Assembly (NCBI RefSeq): GCF_019236175.1
Contig: NZ_JAFAJM010000024.1
Span: 186,001-250,000, forward strand
Length of the DNA: 64,000 nucleotides
Direction of reading: 5' to 3'
Origin: Chryseobacterium sp.
GTDB lineage: Bacteria; Bacteroidota; Bacteroidia; Flavobacteriales; Weeksellaceae
How positions within the stretch are numbered: the stretch's first letter is position 1; the number at the start of each line of letters is the position of its first letter. Position numbers and translations under genes: made by a program. Below are positions 44,252-53,580 of this stretch, one piece after another. The notes under the pieces are model-generated. The model was not told the origin of the DNA. It did not search any database and saw only the letters and a program-made list of their open reading frames with translations.

Positions 44252-45598
44252 ATGAAAAAACTGATCTTTACTCTGCTTTTTATTCCTTTTGTATATAATG
44301 CCCAGCAAATTGTTCAGCAGGATCCTGAAATTACCCGTTACGTTTCACAGGTAAATGCAGATTCATTAAAGGGGCATATTAATAAACTGGTAAGTTTTGG
44401 AACCAGGCATACGATGAGTTCTACAACGGATCCCAAACGAGGAATCGGAGCGGCCAGAAACTGGGTTATGAAAAAGTTTAAAGATTATGGTAAAAATACG
44501 GCGGGAAGAATGGAGGTTTTTATTCAGAATCAAACAATCCAGCCGGATGGGAAAAGAATAGACCGGCCTACGGATTTAGGGAATGTAGTTGCGATACTTC
44601 ACGGTACAAATCCCAATGATAAAAGGGTATTCATGATCAGCGGACATCTGGATTCAAGGGTAAGTGATGTCATGAATTCAAAAGATAATGCTCCCGGTGC
44701 TAATGATGACGGAAGCGGAGTAGGCGCGCTTATTGAAAGTGCAAGAATTCTTAGCGCATCTAAATTCCCTGCCAGTATTGTTTTTGTGGCATTTTCTGGA
44801 GAAGAACAGGGACTGCTGGGCTCAAAGATGCTTGCTGAAAAAGCTAAAAATGAAAACTGGCAACTGGAAGCTCTGCTGAATAATGATATGATTTCCAATA
44901 CTTCCAGCAGTGAAACCAATCTGACCAATACATATCAATTAAGGGTTTTTTCCGAAGGTCTTCCTCAATATGAACTGGATAAAAGGGCCCAAGGCATCAG
45001 AATGCTCGGCATGGAAAATGATGGCGAGGCCAGACAGCTGGCCCGGTATATTAAAGAAATCGGGGAACGTTATGTGGATAATTTTCAGGTGAAGCTCATC
45101 TATAGAAACGACAGGTTCTTGAGAGGCGGAGATCATACTCCGTTTGTTGATAAAGGATTCCCGGCGGTAAGACTCACCGAATTCAATGAAAATTTCAACC
45201 ATCAGCATCAGGATATCAGAAAAGAAAACGGAATTCAGTACGGAGATTTATCCGAGTTTATGGATTTTGAGTATTATAAAAAAAATGTAGGCGTTAATAT
45301 TTCTGTATTGGCCAGTTTAGCCAAATCTCCATCGAAACCTGAAAATGTAAAAATAGAAGTGGATAAGCTTACCAATTTTACAACCCTGACATGGGAGAAA
45401 CCACTATCTGGAGATCAAATCACCGGATACTATCTTTTAATGCGTGATACCGATGCATCTGTATGGCAGAAAAAGTTTTTCACCAAAGACCAGTCGATAA
45501 AGCTTCCTTATTCCAAGGATAATTATTTCTTTGGTGTACAGGCGGTAAATGCTTCGGGAAATGAAAGTCTCATTGTGATTCCTAAGGTTGGGAAATAA
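44252..45598 (+). CDS. M28-family zinc aminopeptidase, secreted
   Basis: A 448-residue exported protein with a signal peptide (1-17, ending YNAQ). The metallopeptidase core carries the co-catalytic zinc ligands in order: SGHLDSR (His), GANDDGSGVGAL (Asp), SGEEQGLLG (Glu pair), an Asp in LLNNDMIS, and a late His near FNHQHQDI. The C-terminal ~95 residues look like a fibronectin type III module (KPENVKIEVDKLTNFTTLTW). It removes N-terminal residues from peptides outside the cytoplasm. The gene stands alone. Confidence 0.9.
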   Translation: MKKLIFTLLFIPFVYNAQQIVQQDPEITRYVSQVNADSLKGHINKLVSFGTRHTMSSTTDPKRGIGAARNWVMKKFKDYGKNTAGRMEVFIQNQTIQPDGKRIDRPTDLGNVVAILHGTNPNDKRVFMISGHLDSRVSDVMNSKDNAPGANDDGSGVGALIESARILSASKFPASIVFVAFSGEEQGLLGSKMLAEKAKNENWQLEALLNNDMISNTSSSETNLTNTYQLRVFSEGLPQYELDKRAQGIRMLGMENDGEARQLARYIKEIGERYVDNFQVKLIYRNDRFLRGGDHTPFVDKGFPAVRLTEFNENFNHQHQDIRKENGIQYGDLSEFMDFEYYKKNVGVNISVLASLAKSPSKPENVKIEVDKLTNFTTLTWEKPLSGDQITGYYLLMRDTDASVWQKKFFTKDQSIKLPYSKDNYFFGVQAVNASGNESLIVIPKVGK

Positions 45599-45617
45599 TT
45601 GATTGGGCTGAAAAATT

Positions 45618-46154
45618 TCAGTCTATATCCAACGTCATAAAAACAGCAATCTCATCGGGTGAATCATAGAGTCTTGTATTGAGTCCGGTAATATTGAATC
45701 CCATTCTTCTGTAAAACTGAATAGCGGGATAATTGGTGTTCTGCGTTTCAAGTTCAATGACTCTGCAGCGTAGCCTTCTGGCTTCCCTGATACTGTTTTT
45801 AATCAGCTGTATTCCGATCCCCTGACGTCTGTATTTTTCATGAATCAGAATATTTTCAATATAGAAACTGTTGTTCCATGTTCTGTGTTCACCAATGATC
45901 CAGCCGATCAGTTCATCCTGAATGTAGGCTCCGAAAGAACAGCCTTTTTCGATAACTTCATTCAGGTCGTTCAGTTCATCGGAAGAAGTTTTCCAGATTT
46001 TGGTATACGAGAAAGATTTTTCCTTCAGGGTAAATTCAAAAAGGCGATTATATTCAATGGAAGAAACTGAATAGATCATATCCGTGGAATAGCCATTGTG
46101 TCCCCATTTCATAGAAGGATCGGTCTTTAATGTTTCCAGCTTTTTTATTTCCAT
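45618..46154 (-). CDS. GNAT-family N-acetyltransferase
   Basis: 178 residues. The acetyl-CoA loop is IHEKYRRQGIGIQLIKNSIR (about 109-128, R-x-x-G-I/L-G). VIELETQNTNYPAIQFYRRM and GFNITGLNTRLYD complete motifs A and B of the fold. Preceding residues (FSYTKIWKTSSDELNDLNEV) form an acceptor-side extension. The substrate is unknown. It is 9 nt from the VOC protein upstream on the same strand, so they are co-transcribed. Confidence 0.87.
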   Translation of the reverse strand: MEIKKLETLKTDPSMKWGHNGYSTDMIYSVSSIEYNRLFEFTLKEKSFSYTKIWKTSSDELNDLNEVIEKGCSFGAYIQDELIGWIIGEHRTWNNSFYIENILIHEKYRRQGIGIQLIKNSIREARRLRCRVIELETQNTNYPAIQFYRRMGFNITGLNTRLYDSPDEIAVFMTLDID

Positions 46155-46163
46155 GGCTCAGAT

Positions 46164-46556
46164 TTATTGGATTTCAGTACAGATTTCCACCAGATAATGA
46201 TCGGGATCAGTGATGTATGCCGTCTTTTGTCCCCAAGGTTTTACAGCGATTTCTTGGTAGAGAGCGGCACCGTTTTTCAGGGCTTTGTCCACTAATGTTT
46301 CCACGTCATCGGTTACGAAGCCCAATTCTATTCCGAAAGGCTTGCTGTTGACTTTGGAAGCTAAGAAACCCTTTTTCAGATTTGAGCCTGCCAAAGCAAT
46401 GGATGCAAAAGAAATCCCGGTTTCTCCGGTGATTAATTCTCCGTAATCTTTTTCCGGAGTGATGAATTTAATTTCAGTATCAAAAGTATCTTTGTAGAAA
46501 TTCATGGATTTTTCCACATCTTCCACATATAGGATAACATATTTAAATTTGATCAT
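46164..46556 (-). CDS. VOC-family (glyoxalase-like) protein
   Basis: A 130-residue single-domain protein with two beta-alpha-beta-beta-beta units. The start KYVILYVEDVEKSMNFYKDT is the typical vicinal-oxygen-chelate opening. A Glu in FGIELGFVTDD and a His-containing segment WGQKTAYITDPDHYLVEIC give candidate metal ligands. The family includes lyases, dioxygenases and antibiotic-binding proteins; without a profile search the activity is open. It overlaps neither neighbour and lies in a run of small leftward genes. Confidence 0.87.
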   Translation of the reverse strand: MIKFKYVILYVEDVEKSMNFYKDTFDTEIKFITPEKDYGELITGETGISFASIALAGSNLKKGFLASKVNSKPFGIELGFVTDDVETLVDKALKNGAALYQEIAVKPWGQKTAYITDPDHYLVEICTEIQ

Positions 46557-46575
46557 AATTTTGAATTTGATGAAT

Positions 46576-47361
46576 TTATATTGTGTTTAGAATCTGGTCT
46601 CTGTCAGTCATTAATTCCACGTGAGGTCCGTGAATCGGGTAGTATTTCATGCCTCCGAAATGTCCGAAGTGGAGTGGATATTTTTGAGAAAGATCCCTTA
46701 CTTTCTTTCCGAATGAATTGATGTCAACCTTCTGAATTTGATTTTTATATTGTCTTCCGTTGGTAAAAAGCAGCATCAGGTTAGACTGGTCACTGAAGTC
46801 GCAATCTTTATAATAGAATACATGGAGATTTTCTTCTTTACAGACAGAAACTAAATCACTGATGAAATCTTTTTTACAGGCTAAAGGCAGGTTGCAGTCA
46901 ATCCGTATGGAATAATTTTCGGCATTATTCTGTTTGAAATCAGAACCCACCATTTGGATAAACCGGTGCTCTATGGTTTCATAGGCTGCCCTTTCAGGAG
47001 GATAGCTTTTATTGGAATCTGCTGTAAAAGGAATAGTATCATCCGATTTCACTGCATTTTCCTCAAGAAGGATATTCTCTATTTCGGCTGCAAACTGGAA
47101 GTGATAATCAAAAAGCTGATGATCGCCCGTTGTAATAAGCAACTGCTGATCCTGAATACTCAGAAAAAGATAGATTTGGGGAAAGTCTTTTTTCAGTATT
47201 TCCAGCTTTTCAATGAGGCGCTCTATATTCCCGGCCTGAACTCTTGTGCCAAGTTCGGCTGCATTATCAGCATGACCGCCGTAGCCTTCAAAAAACCTGA
47301 AAAACTTGAATTGATATAAATTCTCTGGAAATTTAAAATACCAGTATATTCCTAAAATCAT
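46576..47361 (-). CDS. Hypothetical protein, 261 aa
   Basis: Not recognised. It is soluble, with no signal peptide. It has two parts: residues 1-110 with aromatic-rich strands (GIYWYFKFPENLYQFKFFRF), and a C-terminal half ending in FGHFGGMKYYPIHGPHVELM, where His and Gly cluster. That late HFGG...HGPH set could hold a metal, but this is speculation. It precedes the VOC and GNAT genes on the same strand with a 19-nt gap, so it may be part of that transcript. A 96-bp gap with a terminator separates it from the RDD gene. Confidence 0.6.
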   Translation of the reverse strand: MILGIYWYFKFPENLYQFKFFRFFEGYGGHADNAAELGTRVQAGNIERLIEKLEILKKDFPQIYLFLSIQDQQLLITTGDHQLFDYHFQFAAEIENILLEENAVKSDDTIPFTADSNKSYPPERAAYETIEHRFIQMVGSDFKQNNAENYSIRIDCNLPLACKKDFISDLVSVCKEENLHVFYYKDCDFSDQSNLMLLFTNGRQYKNQIQKVDINSFGKKVRDLSQKYPLHFGHFGGMKYYPIHGPHVELMTDRDQILNTI

Positions 47362-47424
47362 AGTCGGATTGAATAGTGATCAAAAGTAAGTAAAATTCTG
47401 CATGTAAGTCCGCGGCAATAAAAA

Positions 47425-47444
47425 AACGCATCAGATGATGCGTT
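47425..47444 (-). terminator. Terminator of the RDD-family gene
   Basis: AACGCATC (47425-47432) pairs with GATGCGTT (47437-47444), 4-nt loop; leftward it runs into TTTTTTATTG. Confidence 0.85.
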
Positions 47445-47457
47445 ATATTGATAAAAA

Positions 47458-48411
47458 CTAGAACTGATATAATTCTTTCCATTGGAATACAGGTCTGAAA
47501 GTATCAACCCAATGATAGCTTTTGGCAATACCGATATCATATCCGGAACTAATGGTAACATTTAAAACATCATGATCTGTTTTGTATATATGGCTGTTAA
47601 TAAATGTTTTGACAGCTTGCTGTGCCTCCTTATTCTGAATAATATAAGATGTCGGGTTGTCTATTTTGGGAAGATCTGTTTTTAACTGTACGGTGATAAA
47701 ATAAACAGTACTGTTATTATTCAGAGGATACGTTTTGATAGAAACACCTGCATTGGCTACATTTTCCTGCTTTAGAATACTTTCATATACCGGAATAAGT
47801 TTTTTTACGTCAGAATTACCCATGAAATTGTAGATCGATACACAAAATATAACAATTACTAATCCGGCTGTTATATAAAATGGTTTTTTAGTGATCTGAG
47901 GCATTTTCGTAAGCTTGATATCCCGGTAATCCTGAACAACAAGAGTTTTCACTATAACATCATGAACGGATTGTCTGGTTTCTTTATTTACAATATAGAA
48001 TACAACCAGCCCGATACCTATGGCAAAAATGATCATAGACTGAAATACGGTCAATATTGAAAAAGGGGAGACTCCGGGAATTTTATAGCCGTTTAAAAAG
48101 AAGGGGAGCGTTAATATCAAAGCTCTGATCAGAGAGGTTTTTATATCAATAAACTGTCCGTTGATATCAATAACCCGGATACCCATTATTCTTTTGCCGG
48201 GAGTCTGGCCTTTATTTAATTTTGAATTGAAGACCGAGAAATAAACCAAGCTGATGAACCATCCGATACATTTGGCATTCCCTCCTAATGCGATAAAAAA
48301 GTTTTTGAATAAAAAGCCCAGAATTAAGCCAAAGATTCCAAGGATAATCGAGTCGATTAAAAAGGCCATAATTCTTTTCCAGAACCCGGATAAAAGTAAA
48401 TTCGTTTCCAT
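47458..48411 (-). CDS. RDD-family membrane protein
   Basis: 317 residues. The first ~165 form an RDD domain: FWKRIMAFLIDSIILGIFG has the R and D of helix 1, KLNKGQTPGKRIMGIRVID is the conserved loop, and three further hydrophobic helices follow. A later helix near 177-197 anchors a soluble C-terminal part (about 200-317) that is predicted beta-rich and contains Tyr/Thr-rich strands. RDD proteins are poorly understood; some act in ion exchange or scaffolding. The C-terminal part has no recognised family. It is a single gene with its own terminator. Confidence 0.8.
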   Translation of the reverse strand: METNLLLSGFWKRIMAFLIDSIILGIFGLILGFLFKNFFIALGGNAKCIGWFISLVYFSVFNSKLNKGQTPGKRIMGIRVIDINGQFIDIKTSLIRALILTLPFFLNGYKIPGVSPFSILTVFQSMIIFAIGIGLVVFYIVNKETRQSVHDVIVKTLVVQDYRDIKLTKMPQITKKPFYITAGLVIVIFCVSIYNFMGNSDVKKLIPVYESILKQENVANAGVSIKTYPLNNNSTVYFITVQLKTDLPKIDNPTSYIIQNKEAQQAVKTFINSHIYKTDHDVLNVTISSGYDIGIAKSYHWVDTFRPVFQWKELYQF

Positions 48412-48432
48412 TGTATTAGTTTTTTAATCGGG

Positions 48433-48440
48433 CAAAAGTA
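48433..48440 (-). promoter_or_regulatory. Candidate -7 element for the RDD gene
   Basis: Reads TACTTTTG leftward, an exact TAnnTTTG, 21 nt before the RDD start. No good -33 half is seen. Confidence 0.4.
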
Positions 48441-48546
48441 GTGAAAAATTTATCTTCTTATCATTGAAAAATAATTTGTCTTTAATAAAAACAACGGAGT
48501 TTTCAAATTTGAATAAAATTTCATACGCTAAAACTTTCAAAACATG

Positions 48547-48554
48547 TAAATTTG
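48547..48554 (+). promoter_or_regulatory. Candidate -7 element for pafA
   Basis: TAAATTTG matches TAnnTTTG exactly, 22 nt before the pafA ATG. The -33 half is missing at normal spacing, which might mean activator dependence. Confidence 0.42.
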
Positions 48555-48576
48555 TGATCAATAAAAATTTACTTGG

Positions 48577-50223
48577 ATGCTTAGGAAAATTTCAATTGCG
48601 GCAGCTACTTTTTTGTCCGTAGTTACAATTAATGCTCAGAAGAATAAAAATACCCAGCTGGAAAGGCCTAAATTGGTGGTTGGTCTGGTAGTAGACCAAA
48701 TGCGTTGGGATTATTTATACCGTTTTTATGGTAAATATGGAAATGATGGTTTCAAAAGACTTTTGAATACCGGATATTCTTTAAATAATGTACATATTCC
48801 TTATGTTCCTACCATTACAGCATTAGGACATACATGTATCTATACCGGATCTGTACCCGCAATTCATGGTATTGCCGGAAATGACTGGACAGACAAGGAA
48901 ACAGGAAAAGGAGTATATTGTACGGCAGACGAAAGCGTACAACCGGTAGGAACTACCAATGTGAAAATCGGAAGCCATTCTCCGAAAAACCTATGGTCTA
49001 CAACTGTGACTGATGAATTGAGACTGGCTACAAACTTCCAGGGTAAAGTAATCGGTGTTTCTTTGAAAGATCGTGCTTCTATTCTTCCGGCAGGGCACAA
49101 TCCCAACGGAGCATTCTGGTTTGATGACAGCACAGGAAATTTTATAACAAGTACATGGTATATGAAAGAGCTCCCGCAATGGATCAAATCTTTCAATGCT
49201 CAGAATTTGCCTGAAAAATTAGTGGCCAACGGTTGGAATACCTTACTTCCGATCAATCAGTATACAGAAAGTTCACCGGATAATTCTGCATGGGAAGGTC
49301 TGTTAGGAAGTGCAAAAACACCTACATTCCCTTACACTAATCTGGCAAAGGATTATAAGGAGAAAAAAGATAACATCCGTTATACCCCTTTCGGGAATAC
49401 GCTGACTTTAAAATTAGCCGAAGCTTCTGTAGAGGGAGAACAGCTGGGAGGAGATAATATTACAGATTTTCTGGCCATCAACTTAGCATCTACGGATTAT
49501 GCAGGTCACAAATACGGACCGAATTCTATTGAGGTTGAAGATGTTTATATCAGACTTGATCAGGATTTAGCAGAATTTTTCAACTATCTGGATTCAAAAG
49601 TAGGAAAAGGGCAGTATACTGTTTTCCTTTCTGCTGATCATGGTGGTGCCCATTCCGTAGGATTCCTTAAAGAGCACAATCTTCCTACCGGTTTCTTCGG
49701 AGAAGGAATGGAAAAGAATCTGAATCAAAAGCTGAAGGAAAAATTCGGAGCTGATAAACTAATCAATGCGATTGATAACTATCAGATTTATTTTGACAGA
49801 AAAGTTTTGGCAGACAGCAAACTTGAGCTGGATGATGTAAGAAATTTTGCGGTTAAAGAACTTGAAAAAGATCCTACCGTTTTATATGCTGTTTCTGTAG
49901 ACAGAGTTCAGGAATCCAGTATTCCGGAACCTATTAAACAAAGAATCATCAACGGAATCAACAGACAGAGAAGCGGAGATATTCAGCTTATTTCTCATGA
50001 TTCTATGCTTCCGCCTTATTCTAAAACAGGAACTACGCACAGTGTATGGAATTCTTATGACTCTCATATTCCATTAATATTTATGGGATGGGGTGTTCAG
50101 CATGGAGAGAGTAATAAAGCTTATCATATGACAGATATTGCGCCTACTGTTTCATCTTTACTGAAAATCCAGTTCCCGAGCGGAAGTGTCGGAAATCCAA
50201 TCACAGAAGTTATGGGTAAATAA
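48577..50223 (+). CDS. pafA: PafA-type alkaline phosphatase
   Basis: A 548-residue periplasmic phosphomonoesterase of the AP superfamily, close in layout to PafA of Elizabethkingia meningoseptica. The signal peptide is 1-20 (VVTINAQ). GLVVDQMRWDYLYRF carries the first zinc Asp (40). The nucleophile is Thr79 in YVPTITALGH, the same position as in PafA. The Lys/Arg pair is in SLKDRASILPAGH, and SADHGGAHS and a late TGTTHSVWN supply the remaining zinc ligands. A Thr nucleophile instead of Ser is diagnostic. It releases phosphate from diverse monoesters. Confidence 0.93.
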   Translation: MLRKISIAAATFLSVVTINAQKNKNTQLERPKLVVGLVVDQMRWDYLYRFYGKYGNDGFKRLLNTGYSLNNVHIPYVPTITALGHTCIYTGSVPAIHGIAGNDWTDKETGKGVYCTADESVQPVGTTNVKIGSHSPKNLWSTTVTDELRLATNFQGKVIGVSLKDRASILPAGHNPNGAFWFDDSTGNFITSTWYMKELPQWIKSFNAQNLPEKLVANGWNTLLPINQYTESSPDNSAWEGLLGSAKTPTFPYTNLAKDYKEKKDNIRYTPFGNTLTLKLAEASVEGEQLGGDNITDFLAINLASTDYAGHKYGPNSIEVEDVYIRLDQDLAEFFNYLDSKVGKGQYTVFLSADHGGAHSVGFLKEHNLPTGFFGEGMEKNLNQKLKEKFGADKLINAIDNYQIYFDRKVLADSKLELDDVRNFAVKELEKDPTVLYAVSVDRVQESSIPEPIKQRIINGINRQRSGDIQLISHDSMLPPYSKTGTTHSVWNSYDSHIPLIFMGWGVQHGESNKAYHMTDIAPTVSSLLKIQFPSGSVGNPITEVMGK

Positions 50224-50249
50224 TTTAACACAACTATTATTACATACAA

Positions 50250-50277
50250 GGGCTGCCTCAGATACTGAAGGCGGCTT
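50250..50277 (+). terminator. Terminator of pafA
   Basis: GCTGCCT (50252-50258) pairs with AGGCGGC (50269-50275) with one G-T pair, extended inside by CAG/CTG, then TTTTTATTTTTTT. Confidence 0.85.
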
Positions 50278-50334
50278 TTTATTTTTTTATCTTTGATTCT
50301 GAGGAAGTCCTGCTATTGTCTGAAATCTTAGTTT

Positions 50335-50365
50335 TTTGTCCAATACATTTAAAAAGCTATCTTTG
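50335..50365 (+). promoter_or_regulatory. Promoter of the B12-uptake operon
   Basis: TTTG at 50335-50338, a 19-nt spacer, then TATCTTTG at 50358-50365: a textbook Bacteroidota promoter. Transcription would start near 50371, just before the riboswitch. Confidence 0.75.
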
Positions 50366-50375
50366 CAAAAATTTT

Positions 50376-50520
50376 GGTTTCCAATATATTGGAATGAAAA
50401 GGGAATCGGGTGAAACTCCCGGACTGTCCCCGCAACTGTAAATCGCGATACAAATTTCTGTAATAAACCACTGTGTAAAAACGGGAAGGTACAGAAAGCG
50501 AAAGTCAGGAGACCTGCCGG
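50376..50520 (+). ncRNA. Cobalamin (AdoCbl-type) riboswitch
   Basis: The aptamer is recognised from its conserved blocks in order: GGGTGAAACTCCCGGACTGT near 50408-50427, CCCCGCAACTGTAA just after, and the B12 box AAGTCAGGAGACCTGCC at 50503-50519. The B12 box ends about 50 nt before the receptor ATG, so control of translation start through occlusion of the downstream leader is likely. Binding of coenzyme B12 would shut the operon down. Confidence 0.95.
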
Positions 50521-50568
50521 AATGATAATCAAAAAAACATATTGCTTTCGGAGGAAAAGTAGAATAGT

Positions 50569-52410
50569 ATGGATATAAAAAGATCTTTAGCACTGCTTCT
50601 TTCGTCTTATGGTTGTTTTCTTTTTGGACAAGAGAAATCCATTGATACGATTTACATATTCGACAACCAGATGAACAGAGTGAAACTCTTTCATCCTGTT
50701 ACAACCATTACACCGGAAGATGTTGAAAAAAACTCTTCCAACCTTTCCGATTTATTGAGATTTCAATCCCAGATTTATATCAAAGAAAATGGCCGCGGAG
50801 CCGTTTCTTCCCCTTCTTTCAGAGGAACGACTGCTCAGCAGACAGCTTTCGTATGGAATGGGATTAATATCAATTCCAGTTTTTTAGGACAGGGAGATAT
50901 CAATAATATTCCGGCATTCGGATATGATCAGATAGGAGTGAAGTCCGGCGGCGGAAGTGTGATCTATGGAAGTGGCGCTATCGGCGGAAGTATCCATTTA
51001 AATAATACCCTGGATTTTAATAAAGGTTTCCATGCTTCTTTATTCTCAGAAGCAGCTTCTTTTAATACCTATAATAATTTTGTTAAAGGTTCTTACAGTA
51101 ACGAAAAGTTCAGCTTTAAAGTTTCCGGAAATTATATAACGAGTGAAAATAATTATGAGGTACCTGAATTCGTGGTAGGGAGTACAAGCTTTATCAATAC
51201 TAACGGGAGATATTACAATACCTCCGTCAATATCGGTGCTTCTTATAAAATTGCTGCTCACCAGACTATTTCATGGCAGAATCAGACTTTTGACGCTTCA
51301 CAACATTATCCTGTTTTTGAAGCCAACGGAAATAAAACGAAATATAAGGCACAGACCTTACGAAGCCTGATTTCGTGGGATATCAATAAAACTAATATTT
51401 CAAATAGCCTGAAAGCCGCTTATACGGAAGATAACTTCCAGTATTTTTCTGATATTACTTTACCTAAATCCAGTGGAGCGACAGGTAAGAATTATATTTT
51501 TAAAAACGATTTTAATTATTTCATCACTCCAAAAATTAATGTCAATGCGATTGGTGAGTTTCAGGTCAACAAAGGAGAAGGGTATCAGACAGGATTCGGA
51601 ACGATCAGTAGAAATATTGGATCTTTAGCCGGATTAATCAGGTATTTTGCTACCACGGATATTCGTCTGGAAGCCGGAATCAAAAAAGACTTTATAGAGA
51701 ATGTTTCATCACCGGTTTTATATTCCTTTTCGGGGAAATGGAAGGCTTTAGCATGGTATCAGGTGGGCATTAATTTTTCGAAAAACTTCAGATATCCTTC
51801 TTTTAATGACCTTTACTGGCAACCCGGAGGAAATCTGGATTTAAGACCGGAAGCCTCCAACAATATCGATATGAATCATGAGTTTAGTTTTGGAAATCTG
51901 AAGATTATACTCAGTCCGTATTATATGAATACCAAAGATCTGATCAGCTGGCTTCCAACCTCAAACGGGTACTGGGCTCCTTTTAATATAGCAAGAACAG
52001 AATCTTACGGATTGGAATCTCAGGCAATGTGGGCCAAAAGTTTTGGAAAACATATCCTGAAACTGAATGCCGGATATACCTATTCAAAATCAATTGATAA
52101 AGACACCCAAAAACAGAGAATGTATGTTCCGCTTCATAAAGCGGTCGGAAATATAGAGTATCAGTATGATTTCCTTACACTATATGCTCAGGGACTTTTT
52201 AACGGCCTTACCTATACCACATCGGACGAGAGAAGGGCGACTGCGATTGATCCCTATTTTATTCTAAATACAGGAATCTCTGCTGATATATTAAAAAAAT
52301 ATACTTTAGGATTTAAAATAAACAATATTACCAATACTGTATATCAGACGGTTATGGATTACCCTATGCCTAAAAGAAATTACAGTATCTATGCATCTAT
52401 TAACTTTTAA
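50569..52410 (+). CDS. BtuB-like vitamin B12 TonB-dependent outer membrane receptor
   Basis: A 613-residue receptor. The signal peptide is about 1-20, followed by a plug (about 40-150) with DLLRFQSQIYIKENGRGAVS, SFRGTTAQQTAFVWNGINI and GSGAIGGSIHLNN. A 22-strand barrel follows with NFSKNFRYPSFNDLYWQPGG and LRPEASNNIDMNHEFSFG, and it ends in YSIYASINF with a terminal Phe. Its place directly under a cobalamin riboswitch assigns the substrate more firmly than the sequence alone. A BtuG-like lipoprotein starts 11 nt after its stop. No BtuF-CD transporter lies within the window. Confidence 0.9.
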   Translation: MDIKRSLALLLSSYGCFLFGQEKSIDTIYIFDNQMNRVKLFHPVTTITPEDVEKNSSNLSDLLRFQSQIYIKENGRGAVSSPSFRGTTAQQTAFVWNGININSSFLGQGDINNIPAFGYDQIGVKSGGGSVIYGSGAIGGSIHLNNTLDFNKGFHASLFSEAASFNTYNNFVKGSYSNEKFSFKVSGNYITSENNYEVPEFVVGSTSFINTNGRYYNTSVNIGASYKIAAHQTISWQNQTFDASQHYPVFEANGNKTKYKAQTLRSLISWDINKTNISNSLKAAYTEDNFQYFSDITLPKSSGATGKNYIFKNDFNYFITPKINVNAIGEFQVNKGEGYQTGFGTISRNIGSLAGLIRYFATTDIRLEAGIKKDFIENVSSPVLYSFSGKWKALAWYQVGINFSKNFRYPSFNDLYWQPGGNLDLRPEASNNIDMNHEFSFGNLKIILSPYYMNTKDLISWLPTSNGYWAPFNIARTESYGLESQAMWAKSFGKHILKLNAGYTYSKSIDKDTQKQRMYVPLHKAVGNIEYQYDFLTLYAQGLFNGLTYTTSDERRATAIDPYFILNTGISADILKKYTLGFKINNITNTVYQTVMDYPMPKRNYSIYASINF

Positions 52411-52421
52411 ACTGAAAATAA

Positions 52422-53468
52422 ATGAAACTAAACAAATTTTTACACCTTCTTTTTGCTTTTACACTTCTTCTGGGAATTGCATCTTGTAGCAGTGACAATA
52501 ATGTTGATGACAATACTGTATTTTACGGAAACGGATTCCTGATTGCCAATGAAGGTAAATACGGGACTCCAAGTGCCGAGGTAACTTTTGTAACTCCGGA
52601 TCTTGCTCTTAAACAGGATAATATTTTTTCATTTAATAACGGAGGCGCTAAATTAGGAGATGTTTTACAGTCTATCTCTGTTTATGGAGATAAGGCTTAT
52701 TTATTGCTAAACAATTCCAATAAAATCCAGATTGTTAACCGTGGTGATTTTAAAGCAAATGGGGAAATTACGGCACAACTTAACAATCCCCGTTATATGG
52801 CTTTTGCCAATAACAATATCTATGTAACCAATGATAAATATCAGGGTGACAAATATGTAAGTATCTATAAAGTATCGGACCGTTCTTTTGTTAAAAAAAT
52901 CACATTCACAGATGCTGTTGAAAGAATTGTAGAAGCGCAGGGTAATATCTTTGTGCAGAATGCATCATTTGGTTTTGGTAATAAAATTACGATGATCAAT
53001 ACCTCTACAAATGATATTCAGACTACGATTACATTGCCAAACGGAAATATTAACAAGATTATTGCTAATAACCAGAATGTATATGCAGTGGCAGCAGGAA
53101 CTACAGATTCTTATATCTATCAGATCTCAGGCACAGGAAATATCACAAAGACAACTACATTAACAGGTATTGCCAATGCTAAAAACCTTGAAATTTCAAA
53201 TGGTAAATATTATTTTACTTCAGGGAAAAATGTATACAAAATGGATATGACAGCTACTGCAGCGCCAACTTCTCCATTGTTTACTGTAGCCAACGGTGTT
53301 GACCAGTATTCTCCTCTTTATGGATTCAGTGTAGTGAATGATATGATCTTCACATCCGATTCAAACGGGTTTACTCAGGCAAGTACAATTGTTGTGTATA
53401 ACACTTTGGGATCAGCTATTAAAACATTCTCTGCGGGGATTGGTGCAAACGGTGTGTACTGGAACTAA
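52422..53468 (+). CDS. BtuG-like surface lipoprotein, DUF5074/YncE-type beta-propeller
   Basis: A 348-residue lipoprotein. The lipobox LGIASC gives a modified Cys22, followed by SSDNNVDDN, an acidic stretch typical of surface-exposed Bacteroidota lipoproteins. The rest is a seven-bladed-propeller-like run of repeats: AKLGDVLQSISVYGDKAYLL, NNPRYMAFANNNIYVTND, GNIFVQNASFGFGNKITMIN and so on. It matches BtuG of Bacteroides in size, lipid anchor, fold and gene order; BtuG binds cobalamin very tightly and hands it to BtuB. The homology is inferred from these features and the riboswitch operon, not from alignment. Confidence 0.82.
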   Translation: MKLNKFLHLLFAFTLLLGIASCSSDNNVDDNTVFYGNGFLIANEGKYGTPSAEVTFVTPDLALKQDNIFSFNNGGAKLGDVLQSISVYGDKAYLLLNNSNKIQIVNRGDFKANGEITAQLNNPRYMAFANNNIYVTNDKYQGDKYVSIYKVSDRSFVKKITFTDAVERIVEAQGNIFVQNASFGFGNKITMINTSTNDIQTTITLPNGNINKIIANNQNVYAVAAGTTDSYIYQISGTGNITKTTTLTGIANAKNLEISNGKYYFTSGKNVYKMDMTATAAPTSPLFTVANGVDQYSPLYGFSVVNDMIFTSDSNGFTQASTIVVYNTLGSAIKTFSAGIGANGVYWN

Positions 53469-53528
53469 AAAAAATAATACTTTGGTATTATAAATAATTT
53501 TTTATTTTTCATCATTTGTGTTTTTTTT

Positions 53529-53553
53529 CCGGCCGGTTCTTTGAACCGGCCGG
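53529..53553 (+). terminator. First of two terminators after the B12 operon
   Basis: CCGGCCGGTTC (53529-53539) pairs with GAACCGGCCGG (53543-53553), 3-nt loop. T-tracts lie on both sides (TTTTTTTT before, GTTTGTTTTTTT after). Confidence 0.92.
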
Positions 53554-53580
53554 GTTTGTTTTTTTATAAACCGCATGTAT

